A DNA stretch of 64,000 nucleotides from Branchiostoma lanceolatum. Lineage: Eukaryota; Chordata; Leptocardii; Amphioxiformes; Branchiostomatidae. The stretch is taken from the NCBI RefSeq assembly GCF_035083965.1, contig NC_089731.1, positions 3,697,001-3,761,000 on the forward strand, given 5' to 3'. The stretch's first letter is position 1. The number at the start of each line of letters is the position of its first letter. The translations under genes and the position numbers were made by a program. The notes beneath the pieces were generated by a model that saw only the letters and a list, made by a program, of their open reading frames with translations, had not been told where the DNA came from and ran no database searches. Of the stretch, positions 1-11,224 are shown piece after piece.

Positions 1-150
1 CCGACGCGGTTAGTCTGGTAGAGACTAATTACTAAGGGCGAACCCATGTGCAACCATGGGACTGTAGGTTTTGAACCACTCACACCGGGACGGACCCCTA
101 CTCTTTTCGATGAGTGCGGTGGGTTCTTTAACGTGCTCGGATTGGAAATG
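1..150 (-). repeat. SINE fragment, 3' part
   Basis: Truncated dispersed repeat running off the window edge. Its minus strand carries the same block (hexamer GTTAAAGAACCCACC-like start, then an AAGAGTAGGGG motif, then a GTGTGAGTGG motif) seen at 10860-10960, 28660-28740 and 34760-34830. The four copies differ by scattered substitutions, as expected for an old SINE family. Confidence 0.7.
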
Positions 151-812
151 GGATCGTAGCATTATCAAGAGTTGTGAATAGATGCTCATTGTTGTTTTTC
201 TATCCACTGACTTTTTCTGATAAGAGGAAACATTCAGAATTTTGTTGTTGTTGTTGTTGTTTGTATCCTGTAGGGAAAGATCAGGTCGGCCTACTCTCTG
301 TACGGCCATCGTGACGTCGGCTCCACAGCCTGTCCTGGGAACCTGCTCTATGATGACGTCAAGAGCTGGGGACGATACGTAAGGAACAGACCAATGGGAG
401 TCGTGGGATGGGGGTGAATTTGCTAGAGGTCTCTTCGTTTGTTTTATATCTGTTTCTTTGTTTGTTTCTTGCAACAAAACTGTAAATGATGCACATTTTC
501 GTTTTTTCCAGGTTGGCTGAGGACAGTCTACTGCCACGAAGGGATATTTGGAATGCAAAATATGATTTCAAAATAAATCAAATCAAGAAAAATCAAATGT
601 ATTGTGACTTGTGGTTCAGTGGACATAGACATAATGTAAATGTGTGAACACAATGTCTGTTACTTTAAACATTTATATTACCATCAAAGCTCATTTGTAT
701 GTTTTCAAATCAGCTAATATCTTCTCTCACATTTCAAGAATCTGCCCTTCCTCATTTAGTTAGAGAACCCATCGTCTTCTTTTCTTTTAACGTACGCTGC
801 GACCATCGCACC
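151..812. other. Intergenic, no gene seen
   Basis: No conserved coding signal. It contains a short TTG microsatellite at about 240-262. Open frames here, including the 177-codon minus-strand frame over 25-558, overlap the SINE and the microsatellite and show no family resemblance. Confidence 0.6.
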
Positions 813-3734
813 TCAGACAGGCCGTCTGGATGTCAGAATCCTTCCCTTCGCGACCATCCCATCGTGCGCGAGCTTCCGAAGCTCATGAAGGTTCGCTCTG
901 GCAAGTTTACACGTTTTTCCACCAACGTCAAACGTCCCATGCCACTTTGTGGCTTCCAATGTCATTTTCTTCTCGCCGACGTCTCCAGAATCACAGAAGT
1001 CTTTCACCTGCTTGTTTTTTTTTTTAAAGTCTTGTAGCTCGTCTTGAAAGTCCTGACCTTGTTGTTCTATTTTGTCTTTGAGAATGCCGACGAAGCGATC
1101 GTACATCATGTAATCCGCGGCCGCGAATGTGCGGTGGTTTCCCCGCTGTTTGTCGCTGAGCTGCAGCGGGTCGTGCAGCTGACAGCAGGTTTTGTTAGTG
1201 TATAAAATGTCTCTGGTGTCCCAGCACATCTGGCGCTTTAGCACCACTAGCGACTCGTCCAGGTACTCCAGGATGAGGATGACCTTGAAATCCGAGGCAA
1301 TGCGGTCAACGAACTTCTTCGTCCGTTTGAGATCTTCCGAGAGACCAATGGAGTAGCCGAAGTTGTATGCCTAGGATAGAAATATACTGACTTGAATCAT
1401 TTTAATGCCAGGGGGAAGCAAGATCAGTGGACACACGATAAATTACATATTTACTTCTTTTAGCCATTATTTTTTTATCCTACAATGTTAGGATATTTTA
1501 CATTGGTAGAGCGATACCTATATGCAGTTGCCTTTTCTTTAAGGCCCCTACTTTTTTGTTTCAATAAGATTTGGTGAAATATTCTTCATTGCTTATGATA
1601 TCATTAACAGGATATTTGCTTATTTTTACAAATGGTTTTTACGTTTGCTCTGGACTATCCTCCTAAGTCCTTTTGTGGGTAGATCTTATATTTCCAACTT
1701 ATCTAGACCACAAGGAAATACTGTATTATATTCATGGTGAATATGGTATATCCTGACCTGCAAATTCTTGGTGAAAGAGTACGGTTTCCTCTTCATCCTC
1801 TGTGAATGGAGTTTCCTCTCCCAGGAGTAGGGATCGTCCAGAAAGGTCTGGATGGGTCCCTTAGCGGGGAGGTTGTACAGTTGCTGCAGGCCGTACGCGG
1901 AGAAGCACGACTGGAGGTGGTTTAGGGGATGCCGTAAGATCCCCAGGTATACCTGGAAGGAGTTTTATTGTGCATGTTTGCGTTTATTTATGATGATATC
2001 AAACATTACCAAATCTGAGAAGTGCAGCTGGTAGGTCGCTGATACCCACAGAATTGCAAACAGTACAGTGACACAGTTAAAACCTACGAAAAACGGAGAC
2101 AACATTAATAAGAGCACATTACGTCAATGTTACAGATTAGAACATGCAAGTTTGTACATGTAGCTATAGTAAAGGCTTGTCATATTTCCTCAGATCCTAC
2201 AAATGTAATCGCGGGGCATTTTCTGATTTACTCTGCTTTTCTACTCTTAAAGTTTGTACAATACGTGTAAATTGATAATTCCTGAACTGTTACATACCAT
2301 GTTGTTTGGGAAGAAGTATTGGAACACGTCCGGTCTGTAGACCGCTCTGTCCACGATAACGTCATGCTCCAAACCGGGTTTTAGCGGAAGATAGTTCCCG
2401 GGCCTGGCGGAGGGATACATGCCGAAGAAAGGCAAAACATTATCTCGTGTTTCTCACAACCCAGAAAGTAGTCCGACAAATGTATCCTTTTGAGGAATTT
2501 ATTTCTAATCTTGTAATAATTTTCTTTTATACAAACGTCACTAAAATTGAAGCATTTTATATATCAGAATATTATAACATCCCAAAAGTTGTTGCCATGG
2601 CTGAGGTACTGAATAGCCATCCCCACCTGTAGGTACATAGTTACCCGGATTTTTTTTTTAAATTTGGAAGCCTTCAGCCGTGTACTAGAAATTGGGAATA
2701 TCAAATCAACTTTAAAGTTTACACTGTCAATTGTTTTGAATCAACATTTCTATTCTATGAACCGCGTGAAATGCATCTTTTCAGCATTATGGTGTTTATC
2801 GCCATAATCTTATCGAGATATTTTACCGGCAATGAAAATTCGATTTAAAGGTTACCATTGTCTTTCCATATCCAAAATGAAGAGTCTTGAATAAAACACC
2901 ATTGTGGGTGCATGATAGAAATGGTTGGTGGATGTCTTGCGCCCCGTTCTTACCTGATCTCGAACGGCCAGCCAAACAGGTCCCCCGTACTGGGAAGCAC
3001 GACGTTCAGGTCATAGGTCACACCGAACCGGTACAAGATGGCGGCCACGGTGGTTGCGCCTGCGCGATGGGTCTTCACGAACATGAACCTGGTGACGGGC
3101 TGGGTACAGCGTTCGGAGCTATGTGGGTGTGTTTAGGCACGGATCGCAACAAAAATACATAGTATTGAATGTGATATATTATGTTTCATCAAGGCTACAT
3201 TAAAAATAAACAGTCGGTGGAAATTTGATTACATAATGATTTCTTGTCCCATGATAATGAGAGTCCTTTGATCGCAAATATGGAACGAATCTAACAAACA
3301 CAAAGGATGAAACAGAAATATTGTCTTAATCAAAAACTTGCATAGTTCCATGCAGTGAAAGTGACACAACCTTTGGTGACCGTGAAGATTTACCAATATT
3401 GTTGAGGAACTGCTGCATTTAATAAATTTGAAAATGCACTTGTTAAAAAACGTACAGAGGAGCTTAAGTATTATATATTTTTCTATCATAAATCCCTGGT
3501 GTCTAACCTTTTGACAGGGGTAGGAGGGACGTCATATTCATGTTCACAGTCATCTCTCTCCAGAATTACATTCTTGTCTCCATAGTTGCTCAAGATCACC
3601 ATGGTAACGACTCCAGTTGCTAGGAGAACTGTGACAGAGACAATGGCCGCTCGTGACACCATATTGACATGTAATGTTACAAACAATTCGGACAGAACTG
3701 TTAAAGCGCGTAAAATGCGCTCCTTCGACATCAT
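813..3734 (-). CDS. Galactose-3-O-sulfotransferase-like protein (Gal3ST family)
   Basis: Predicted Golgi type II enzyme that moves sulfate from PAPS to a galactose 3-OH. Five exons with consistent phases: 3734-3508, 3118-2954, 2403-2298, 1952-1758 and 1370-813, giving 416 aa, close to the 400-490 aa of the family. An N-terminal signal anchor lies near residues 25-50. The 5'-phosphosulfate loop reads FVKTHRAGATT at about residues 89-99. The 3'-phosphate element reads ILRHPLNHLQS, with Arg173 and Ser181 in the usual places. A TM plus stem precede the catalytic domain. A second Met follows the first at once, so the start is one of two adjacent ATGs. It is divergent from the P450 at 4629, about 0.9 kb apart. 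The family is clear; the acceptor sugar cannot be told from sequence. A relic of exon 1 lies at 15030-15254. Confidence 0.87.
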
Positions 3735-4628
3735 TGTGCTGTCGCCCAGTCAAAACACAAAAGTCGTTCGACTGGTTGGGATGGACTTAGACAATTTGGC
3801 AGGGGGGGGGGGGGCAATGTTCAGAATTACAGGATATATAAAGTAGTTCGCATTTGCATTTTGCACAACTAAACTTTACGATAGCAAACTATGTTTAGAT
3901 CGTAACTACAGGCAATGCGTTTTGGTCGGTCAGATGTAGAACACTTGATCTATACAAAAACTGCCCCCTAGTTGGAATGGACTCACCCGGTTATATGGGT
4001 CCAGCCTTGTAATCAAATCAAAATGGTTACAACTTTTCGTAATTCCGGCATAGATAATTCATCATTATTGCAAGTTAGTGCATACCCAATTGGTAGGTTG
4101 CAGGTTGATACGGAGAATGCGTATATACTTGCATTGAAAAAATCTAATCTACTAACTAAAATTTGCCATGAAGTCCTGTTTCTAGAAATCCTTAATTCTG
4201 CTTCTACTTATCTAATCTCGGTGGCAAGTGGATGTCGTGGGGGACTGGTCTATTTCAAATTTGCAACTTCTCAGTCGAGGGGCCTGTTGTGGCCACTAAA
4301 CGTGCTGTACACTCTCTTGGAGTCTCTCCTAATCATCATCATTGTGGTCCCCGCCAACCAGTAGCTACTTGACACTATGATTATAAAAAAGAAGCCATTT
4401 TTTCTTCAAGAATCAAGTGACAATCAATTGATATAGATATATTGTTGCCTTCAACAGAAATATCAATGTAGGTAGCAATTGACAACAGTTGTCAGTTGGC
4501 AACAGGGACCTAGCCTCGTCTGTCAGCTTCCAATATAAAGGCACCGACATTCCCGCAAGGTTACTCCGTGTCAAGGAATGCAGGTCATAGGTCAATAACC
4601 CGTTTGTCCACTTCATTCCTGACTTAAA
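3735..4628. promoter_or_regulatory. Divergent intergenic region between sulfotransferase and P450
   Basis: Holds the upstream regions of both divergent genes. A TATA-like TATAAAG at 4534-4540 lies about 90 bp before the P450 start codon, inside a block (about 4480-4628) that recurs upstream of the second P450 and in four relic copies at 8.9-10.6 kb. A poly-G run is at 3800-3815. The 3530-4210 part is homologous to 15040-15500. No other gene seen. Confidence 0.6.
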
Positions 4629-7600
4629 ATGGCTGCTGCAGTTTTTATGTGGATAACTGATTGTGCCCGGGAGATTCTACAGATCTCTGGGCTAACTCTT
4701 CAGTCTTTTCTCATATTCTGTGCGGTTTTTCTCCTGGCCCATGCCCTTTTGAATCGCCCCAGAAACCTGCCACCTTACCCGGAAGGATGTGTGCCTGTTC
4801 TCGGGCACCTCCTCGCCTTGGGCCGAGCGCCTCACCTCAAGCTGACGGCGTGGAGGCGGCAGTACGGGGACGTCTTCACCATCAGACTGGGAATGAGAGA
4901 CGTGGTGGTTCTGAACGGCTACACTGCGGTCAAGGACGCGCTCGTGGACAGGTCCGAGCTGTTCGCGTCCAGGCCGCAAAACTACCTTCTTGATGCGATA
5001 GCGAGTGGCGGAATAGGTAAATGCTTTGATGACAAACGTAAATACATGTAACAGACAAAAGGTCATTCTATGGAAACTCGTCAGGGTGCGTTGTTGTCTT
5101 GTAACAAAAAGTCCGTGCAACATAGTTCAATAATCATTCGTCCGTGTAAACCTAAGGCATTTCATTTTTCTTACTTCATTCTCATTGTACTCATTTGGAA
5201 TACTTCACTTACTCCTACGGAACAATCAGACAACAAGTAACTAAATCTCAGCATACTATCTGTTAAGAAATTATCAGTTCCTTATTATGTATCCCGGGTA
5301 AACTCTACCTATTCAACTTATATTGACTTCGTTTCATAGTATGTTTTCTGAAGAGCGGGCTAATGTACAGAAACTACTAGTAGGTTTCTGTTGCCGGCTC
5401 CTTACAGATGTTTTCTTTTTAACTGTGAAGTTGAATGGAAAGATAAATAGCAAAGGTCCGTGTCGTCGGTCAGTTCAATCATATGTAGCCTTTCTGAAAA
5501 CCGTACCATTTTATCTATTGTCTCTCACCGAATGGCGAACATGTTGTACTCTTAGATCGATATCAGCAGCATGTATATTAAAGTAGATGTAAAACATGAT
5601 TATGTATGAGTGTACATTATTGACTTACATGTTAAGAATAAATACTTTGTCCCTGTAGAGATAGTTGCTGCACGTTGGGGGACCGAGTTCAGACAGAGGA
5701 AGAAGTTTGCTACCACCGCCCTGAAGAACCTGGGCATGAAGGTCGGAACTGGCAGCATTGAAGAGAAGATCCGAGAGGAAGCGGACTGTCTCCGCAACAA
5801 GGTAAGATGGAACCAATAATTAACCATGCAGTTTTCAGCTCTTATATATGTTATCAAATTATTTATTCTCATTATTAAGATGTCGATAAGTTTTATCATC
5901 AATATTATAGCTGTCTTTCTCTTCTGACAGTTTTTTATTGTTTGATGTAAAGTATGCATTTAGTACCACTGTGAGGAATCATTTTCATAATTTCTTTGTG
6001 TTAAAAAAATGAACTCTAGGGTTATAACACGTCTTGCCAATACATTATAAGATCGTTTCTACCGGGAAAAACTAATTACTTTTTAGCCTGCTGTGTACAT
6101 CGCGCTCCTAGCAACCGGCCCGGCAGGGAAAGATTTGTAAACACAGGCTAATCATTTTGAATGTAACGAATATTCTGTTCAGATTGCAGACTACAACGGA
6201 CAGCCCTTTGACATCGCCCATGACGTCACAGGGGCGGTTTCAAACATCATTTGCTCCATGACGTTCGGGAAGCGCTACGACTACGAGGATGAAACGTTCC
6301 GAGAGCTTTTGGAGACGATTGCCACCGTATTTCGAGAACTCGGAGCGGGGCAGATCATTAGCGTTTTCCCATTGCTTCGGTTCGTTCCTGTGGGTAGGTA
6401 GAATTGCTCTAAGTTCTGTAGATATGTTGGTGGGCAATAACAATATGAATTTTGATAATACTTATGGGAATTTTTTTTCTTTTTCTTTTATTAGTCGAAA
6501 TGATATAACTGCACATAAAGCACCATCCAGCAAATCAATCTTAAGACATCATAGAGTATAACATAGAGTGTTCCATTTACCAAGGTGTTTCTCTTCCCCT
6601 CCTTGTCGCGATTATATATTCTACTTGGTGCAATACATTAACATACTTAAGGAATGTCTGAAAACTTAAATATGATTTGCCTTTGCTTTGAAATATATGT
6701 CTTTTGGCCAATAGAATTATAAGATTTTCAAGACAATTTTCGGAGGCTAAATTTCCGAATATATTGACATTACTTGCCACAACGCCACCATGCGGTAAGG
6801 AGAAGTAAAGTCCATTCATGTCATGAGGAATGATCCTGAGGAGCTTGTGATACGCTCATAGCTTTTGTTGTCACAATAACTCTGCATTTATGTGTAATTG
6901 TTTCCACCCAAATTTGTCAGTAAATAGAGCCAGCGTCAATACATTGGAAGCGTTCGCCAAGGTTCAACATGTGGCCGAAGAGGAGATATCTCGCCATCGG
7001 GAGCATCTGGATCGCGAGAACCCACGAGATTTCCTCGACTTCTGTCTTCTAGAGATCGAACAGCAGGAAAAGGTGGACGGTCTGACGGAAGAAAACGTAC
7101 TTCTCATGGCCCTGAACCTTTTCTTTGCGGGAACAGACACAACCGCCAACACACTGATGTGGAGTCTACTATACATGACTTTGAACGCCGACATCCAAAA
7201 TAAGGTACTTGTGAGTTCTGAGCAAGTTGGCTTTGCATAACGTTTGGCCCTGTCAGAGTCCGGAGAGCTTTGCAATTTAAAAATTACGAGATATTCGGCG
7301 CTTCTCTTGCAACTTTAGAAAAGTCGACTCTGTAAATGTTACATTGGTGCAACTTCATCCAAACAGGTGCAGCGTGAGCTTGATGCCGTTGTTGGTGAGG
7401 GTCTGCCCACCCTGTCCCACCGTTCCCGGCTGCCCTACGTGAATGCCTGCCTGTTGGAGGTCATGAGGATCCGATTAATCTCACCTCTGGTACTACCCCA
7501 TGCCACGACTGAGACCGTCAAAGTGCAGGGATACGTCATACCAGAAGGGACTCAGGTACCTTTGTGTTTTTAATCATAATACTGTACTTGATATGGTATT

Positions 7601-8262
7601 TGATATGGTATAGTGAAAACTTTGTGTACTAGTGACCACCTCTGTATTAGGACTCTACTTAAATACAGCCTTACCTGTTTGCTCGATCCAGATACAACCG
7701 AACCTGTACTCAGTCCACATGGACCCCGCCTACTGGCCTGATCCGGACCGGTTTGACCCCGAAAGGTTTCTGGACGCGGAAGGGAAGGTCATCAACAAGC
7801 CTGAGTCTTTCCTGCCTTTTGGAGGAGGTAACGCTAAAAAAGATCTCCTTTATTAGGAATGATGACTATATGTCTAATTGCTGACGTATGGTTGATCGTA
7901 CTGTGTGGAACATAGACAGTTTCCGTCACGCCTAAACATGGAAACATGCCCAATCATATGCCGATTGAATGTTTCTCCATATAGTGGAATAGAATTGTGG
8001 TATCTGGATTTTCTTGGCATACATTATTGCTGATCTACACTTGATGTAGCTACAATTTATTCATCCATTTTTGTTATTTCTAGGCCGACGTGGGTGTCTT
8101 GGTGAGCAGCTGGCCAGGATGGAACTTTTCCTGTTCTTCTCGACCCTTCTGCAGTCCTTCACCTTCAAGACGCCAGAAGGCGCTCCTCCTCCAAACACGG
8201 ACGGCGTCTTTGGCCTGACTTTGACCCCGCATCCGTTCCAGCTCTGTGCGATACCGCGTTAG
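4629..8262 (+). CDS. Cytochrome P450, CYP2-like (copy 1)
   Basis: Microsomal haem-thiolate monooxygenase of the CYP2 clan. Seven exons: 4629-5016, 5659-5801, 6183-6393, 6921-7204, 7367-7555, 7692-7827 and 8084-8262, giving 509 aa in unbroken phase. An N-terminal membrane anchor (about residues 18-38) is followed by a proline-rich hinge (NLPPYP). The I-helix motif AGTDTT is at about 317-322, the K-helix ExxR (EVMR) at 373-376, the PERF motif before the haem loop, and FGGGRRGC ends at the haem-ligand Cys455. All catalytic landmarks are present, so it is probably functional. Substrate cannot be predicted. Its closest relative here is the P450 at 11225; their last exons are almost identical, which suggests recent duplication or gene conversion. 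The start is chosen because both copies begin MAAA directly after a shared TTAAA-ATG context. Confidence 0.93.
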
Positions 8263-8699
8263 TTTATGCTGAATTATGAATGCCAGGAGTCACTTAATGA
8301 TTGAATGAAAAAAAAACTTTCGACAGTTTTACAAGGCACAATCGATGGAAATGACTACTTTGCAGTTTTACAAGACTTACATACTAAGCACGTTTTTAAG
8401 ACTTTCCTATTCTATATAATACAAGCTAGAACATTACTAACTCATTAATGTAACGTTTGTCATAGTCGATGTGTTACAATATCGTCTTATCTCGTTTATT
8501 TTCCACAATCTACTAGTATATCTTTTGAAAGAAAGAAGATATTGGAGTCGAGTATCATAACAGTGTAATATACATGTCTGTTGCCTTCTATAACTGAAGT
8601 TATCTCAATGGATAAGAGGACCGAATTTATATACTGACAATTGATAGTCTTTGCATTGTAATTGTAAAACAGTACATAAGAAACTGCCTAAATGTTAAA
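8263..8699. other. 3' flank of P450 copy 1
   Basis: AT-rich flank. A degenerate AATGAA lies about 40 bp after the stop, but no perfect AATAAA is near. No gene or clear repeat seen. Confidence 0.5.
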
Positions 8700-9204
8700 T
8701 ATTCGAACCTCTGTTTCGGGACAAAATGGACAAACTCGACAAATATCTTTCCTGTTTCTATACTCAATGCGTGACTTCTAATCCTTAATTAGTTTTGTGA
8801 TTTTCTTATACAATGTATCAAGTCTTGTCTAAAAGCGTCAAAATCAACAAGTTTGGAAAGTATGTCGTTAACCTTTTCTTCTGTAGTATTTGCGAGAGGG
8901 AATAAGGTATAAGGTCACCTCTCGCCTGCCTGGCAAACAACAAACAGGAAATGTCGATGAAGGTTAGACGTATAGACATGGCGGAATAAACAGGATTATG
9001 GACATATTTGTGTGAACAGCGTTTTGATCATGTGTTGTTGTCTTCAACATGAAGGTTAATGCAGGTCACATTTGATGATGTCAATTGGCAACGGCTGACT
9101 TCCGAAACTAGTGACCTCGTCTGACTTTCAATACAAAGGCCCGGATATCTCTAGAAGGTTACACCATGTCAAAGAAGGCTGGTCATAGTTGTTGGCCAAT
9201 GGGT

Positions 9205-9235
9205 GAGTGTGTCCGGGAGATTTTGCAGATTTCTG
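9205..9235 (+). pseudogene. P450 first-exon remnant, unit 1
   Basis: Short block that would encode ECVREILQIS, matching the start of exon 1 of the two intact P450s, then diverging into a C-rich stretch. No start codon in register. Confidence 0.75.
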
Positions 9236-9682
9236 CACCCCCCACCAGTTCTGGACAAAACGGGCAAACCCTTTGATCAACAGAAATTTTCCTGATTCTT
9301 CCTGTTTGTGTGCTAAGTTTTTGACTTCCAATTCTTAATAAGCTTTGTGATTACGTATGTCATGTCTCCTTAAAAATAAAAACGTTGGAAAAGTATGTGT
9401 TACGTTTCTGATGTCTTCAAGTTGTGGGAGGAACTAAGGTCTAAGGCAAGGTTACCTTTCTACTGCCTGACAAACAATAAATAGGATCATAGATACAGTC
9501 CAGAGCAGCATTTTCCCTCAGGTTTAATCAGGTATTCTTGTCATCAACAGGAAGGTCAATGGGGGTCAGTGATGTAACTTAGCAACAGCCAATTTCCAAA
9601 ACCAGTGACCTCGTCTGACTTTCAATACAAAGGCAGTGATATCTCTAGAAGGTTACACCAGGTCAAAGAAGGCTGGTCATAG

Positions 9683-9790
9683 TTGTTGGCCAATGGGCGC
9701 GTCACTAACCTGGCTGCCACAGCCTTCATGTGGATTACTGAGTGTGTCCGAGAGATTTTGCAGATTTCTGGCGTCCTCAACCAGTTCTGG
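9683..9790 (+). pseudogene. P450 first-exon remnant, unit 2
   Basis: The longest relic. It still encodes [15 protein letters not shown] in frame after a degraded alanine-rich start, then diverges where the intact genes have the hydrophobic anchor. There is no donor and no downstream exon. Confidence 0.8.
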
Positions 9791-10531
9791 GCAGAACGGG
9801 TAAAATCGTTGTGCTCAGTTTGTGACTTCCAATTCTTTTTCAGCTTTGTGATTACGTATGTGAAGTCTCAGTGTTTAAAAGCGTCAAAATCAAAACGTTT
9901 GAAACGTTTGTGATAACGTTTCTCTTGCATGTCTTCAACTTGTGAGAGGAACTAACTAAAGGTCTAAGGCAATGTTATATTTCTCCTGGCAAATGACAAA
10001 TAGTATTGTTATGGACACAATCCAGAGCAGCATTTTCCCCCCGTTTTGATCAGGTATTCTTTTCTTCAATAGAAAGGTTAATGCAGGTCACATTTGATGA
10101 TGTCAATTGACAACGGCTGACTTCCTACAAAAGTGACCTCGTCTGACTTACAATACAATGGCACCGAAATCTCTAGTAGGTTACACCATGTCGAAGAAGG
10201 CTGGCCATAGTTGTGAGAAGAACTAAGGTCTGATGAAGGTTAGGTTTCTCCTGCCAGGTAAACAATAAATAGGATCATAGATACAGTCCAGAGCAGCATT
10301 TTCCCTCGCGTTTTAATCAGGTATTCTTGTCTTCAACAGGAAGGCCAATGGAGGTCAGATTTAATGATGTTACTTAGCAACAGCCAATTTCCAAAACTAG
10401 TGACCTCGTCTAACTTTCAATACAATGGCACCGAAATCTCTACAAGGTTACACCACGTCAGAGAATACACGTCATAGCAATTGATGGACAAAGGGTGTGT
10501 CAACGACCGGTTTTTTTTACATCACTCCATA

Positions 10532-10605
10532 CTTAAAGTTTACAGAATTAAAATGGCAGTTGTATGGATATATCTGAGCGTGTCCGGGAGATTTTTTAGA
10601 CCTCA
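10532..10605 (+). pseudogene. P450 first-exon remnant, unit 4
   Basis: Starts with ATG after a TTAAA-type context as in the real genes, but a frameshift spoils the CVREILQ segment within 15 codons. It is followed directly by another copy of the upstream block. Confidence 0.75.
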
Positions 10606-10636
10606 GGTATTCTTGTCTTCAACAGGAAGGTCAATG

Positions 10637-10990
10637 CTGTTTATGGCGTCGTGTGGCGCAAGCGTAGAGCGTGCGGCTGTCAAACAATGGGATCCGGGAT
10701 CTAATCCCAGGTTGTGCCCAGAAACATGTCAGAACTTGCGCCCCGACGTTGTGCCCTTGGGAAAGGCACTTCTCACTTCACTCAGGTGTAAATGAGTACC
10801 TAGCTCATCTAGGGTTAGGGACGTCCCTCGGATAGGACGTTAAATGGAGGTCCCGTGTTTGGGGAGAGCCACACCCCACGCACGTTAAAGAACCCACCAC
10901 ACCTTTCGAAAAACAGTAGGGGCATGACCCGGTGTGCGATGGTCCAAAACCTTACAGTCGGCATATAGGCTACAAAATCTTCAGCAAGTT
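10637..10990 (+). repeat. tRNA-derived SINE
   Basis: A tRNA-like head (GGCGCAAGCGTAGAGC as A-box region, GGATCTAATCC as B-box region) is followed by a central block (TTGTGCCCTTGGGAAAGGCA) and the GACGTTAAATGGAGGT and AAAGAACCCACC blocks shared with the copies at 34578 and 28582. It sits in the upstream region of P450 copy 2, splitting the repeat unit that ends in that gene's promoter. Confidence 0.75.
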
Positions 10991-11224
10991 GAAGTTGGTA
11001 GCCTCAAAAATGAAAGACAAATACAAAAGATGCAGGTGACATATAATTATGCTAGTTGGCAACAGTCCTAAACCAGTGACCTCATTTGACTTTCAATACA
11101 ATGGCATCGAAATCTCTACAAGGTTACACCAGGTCATAGAATGCACGTCATAGCAGTTGATGGCCAAAGGATGTGTCATTGACCGGTTTGTCCACTTCAT
11201 TCCTTTTTTAGATCTAGACTTAAA

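Larger units (their letters stand above)
8700..10610 (+). repeat. Four tandem relic copies of a P450 promoter plus first exon
   Basis: Four diverged units of roughly 540, 530, 430 and 400 bp. Each runs through a stretch like that upstream of the P450 genes: a GGCAACGGCTGAC-type block, then GTGACCTCGTCTGACTT, then an AATACAAAGGC pseudo-TATA, then a GGTTACACCA block. Units 1, 2 and 4 end in recognisable first-exon code. None carries exons 2-7. They look like residue of unequal crossing-over between tandem P450 genes with the bodies lost. Confidence 0.85.

Noticed and set aside
25-558. 177-codon minus-strand ORF
   Set aside because: Covers a SINE end and a TTG/AAC microsatellite; the poly-Asn run is the repeat and nothing resembles a protein family.
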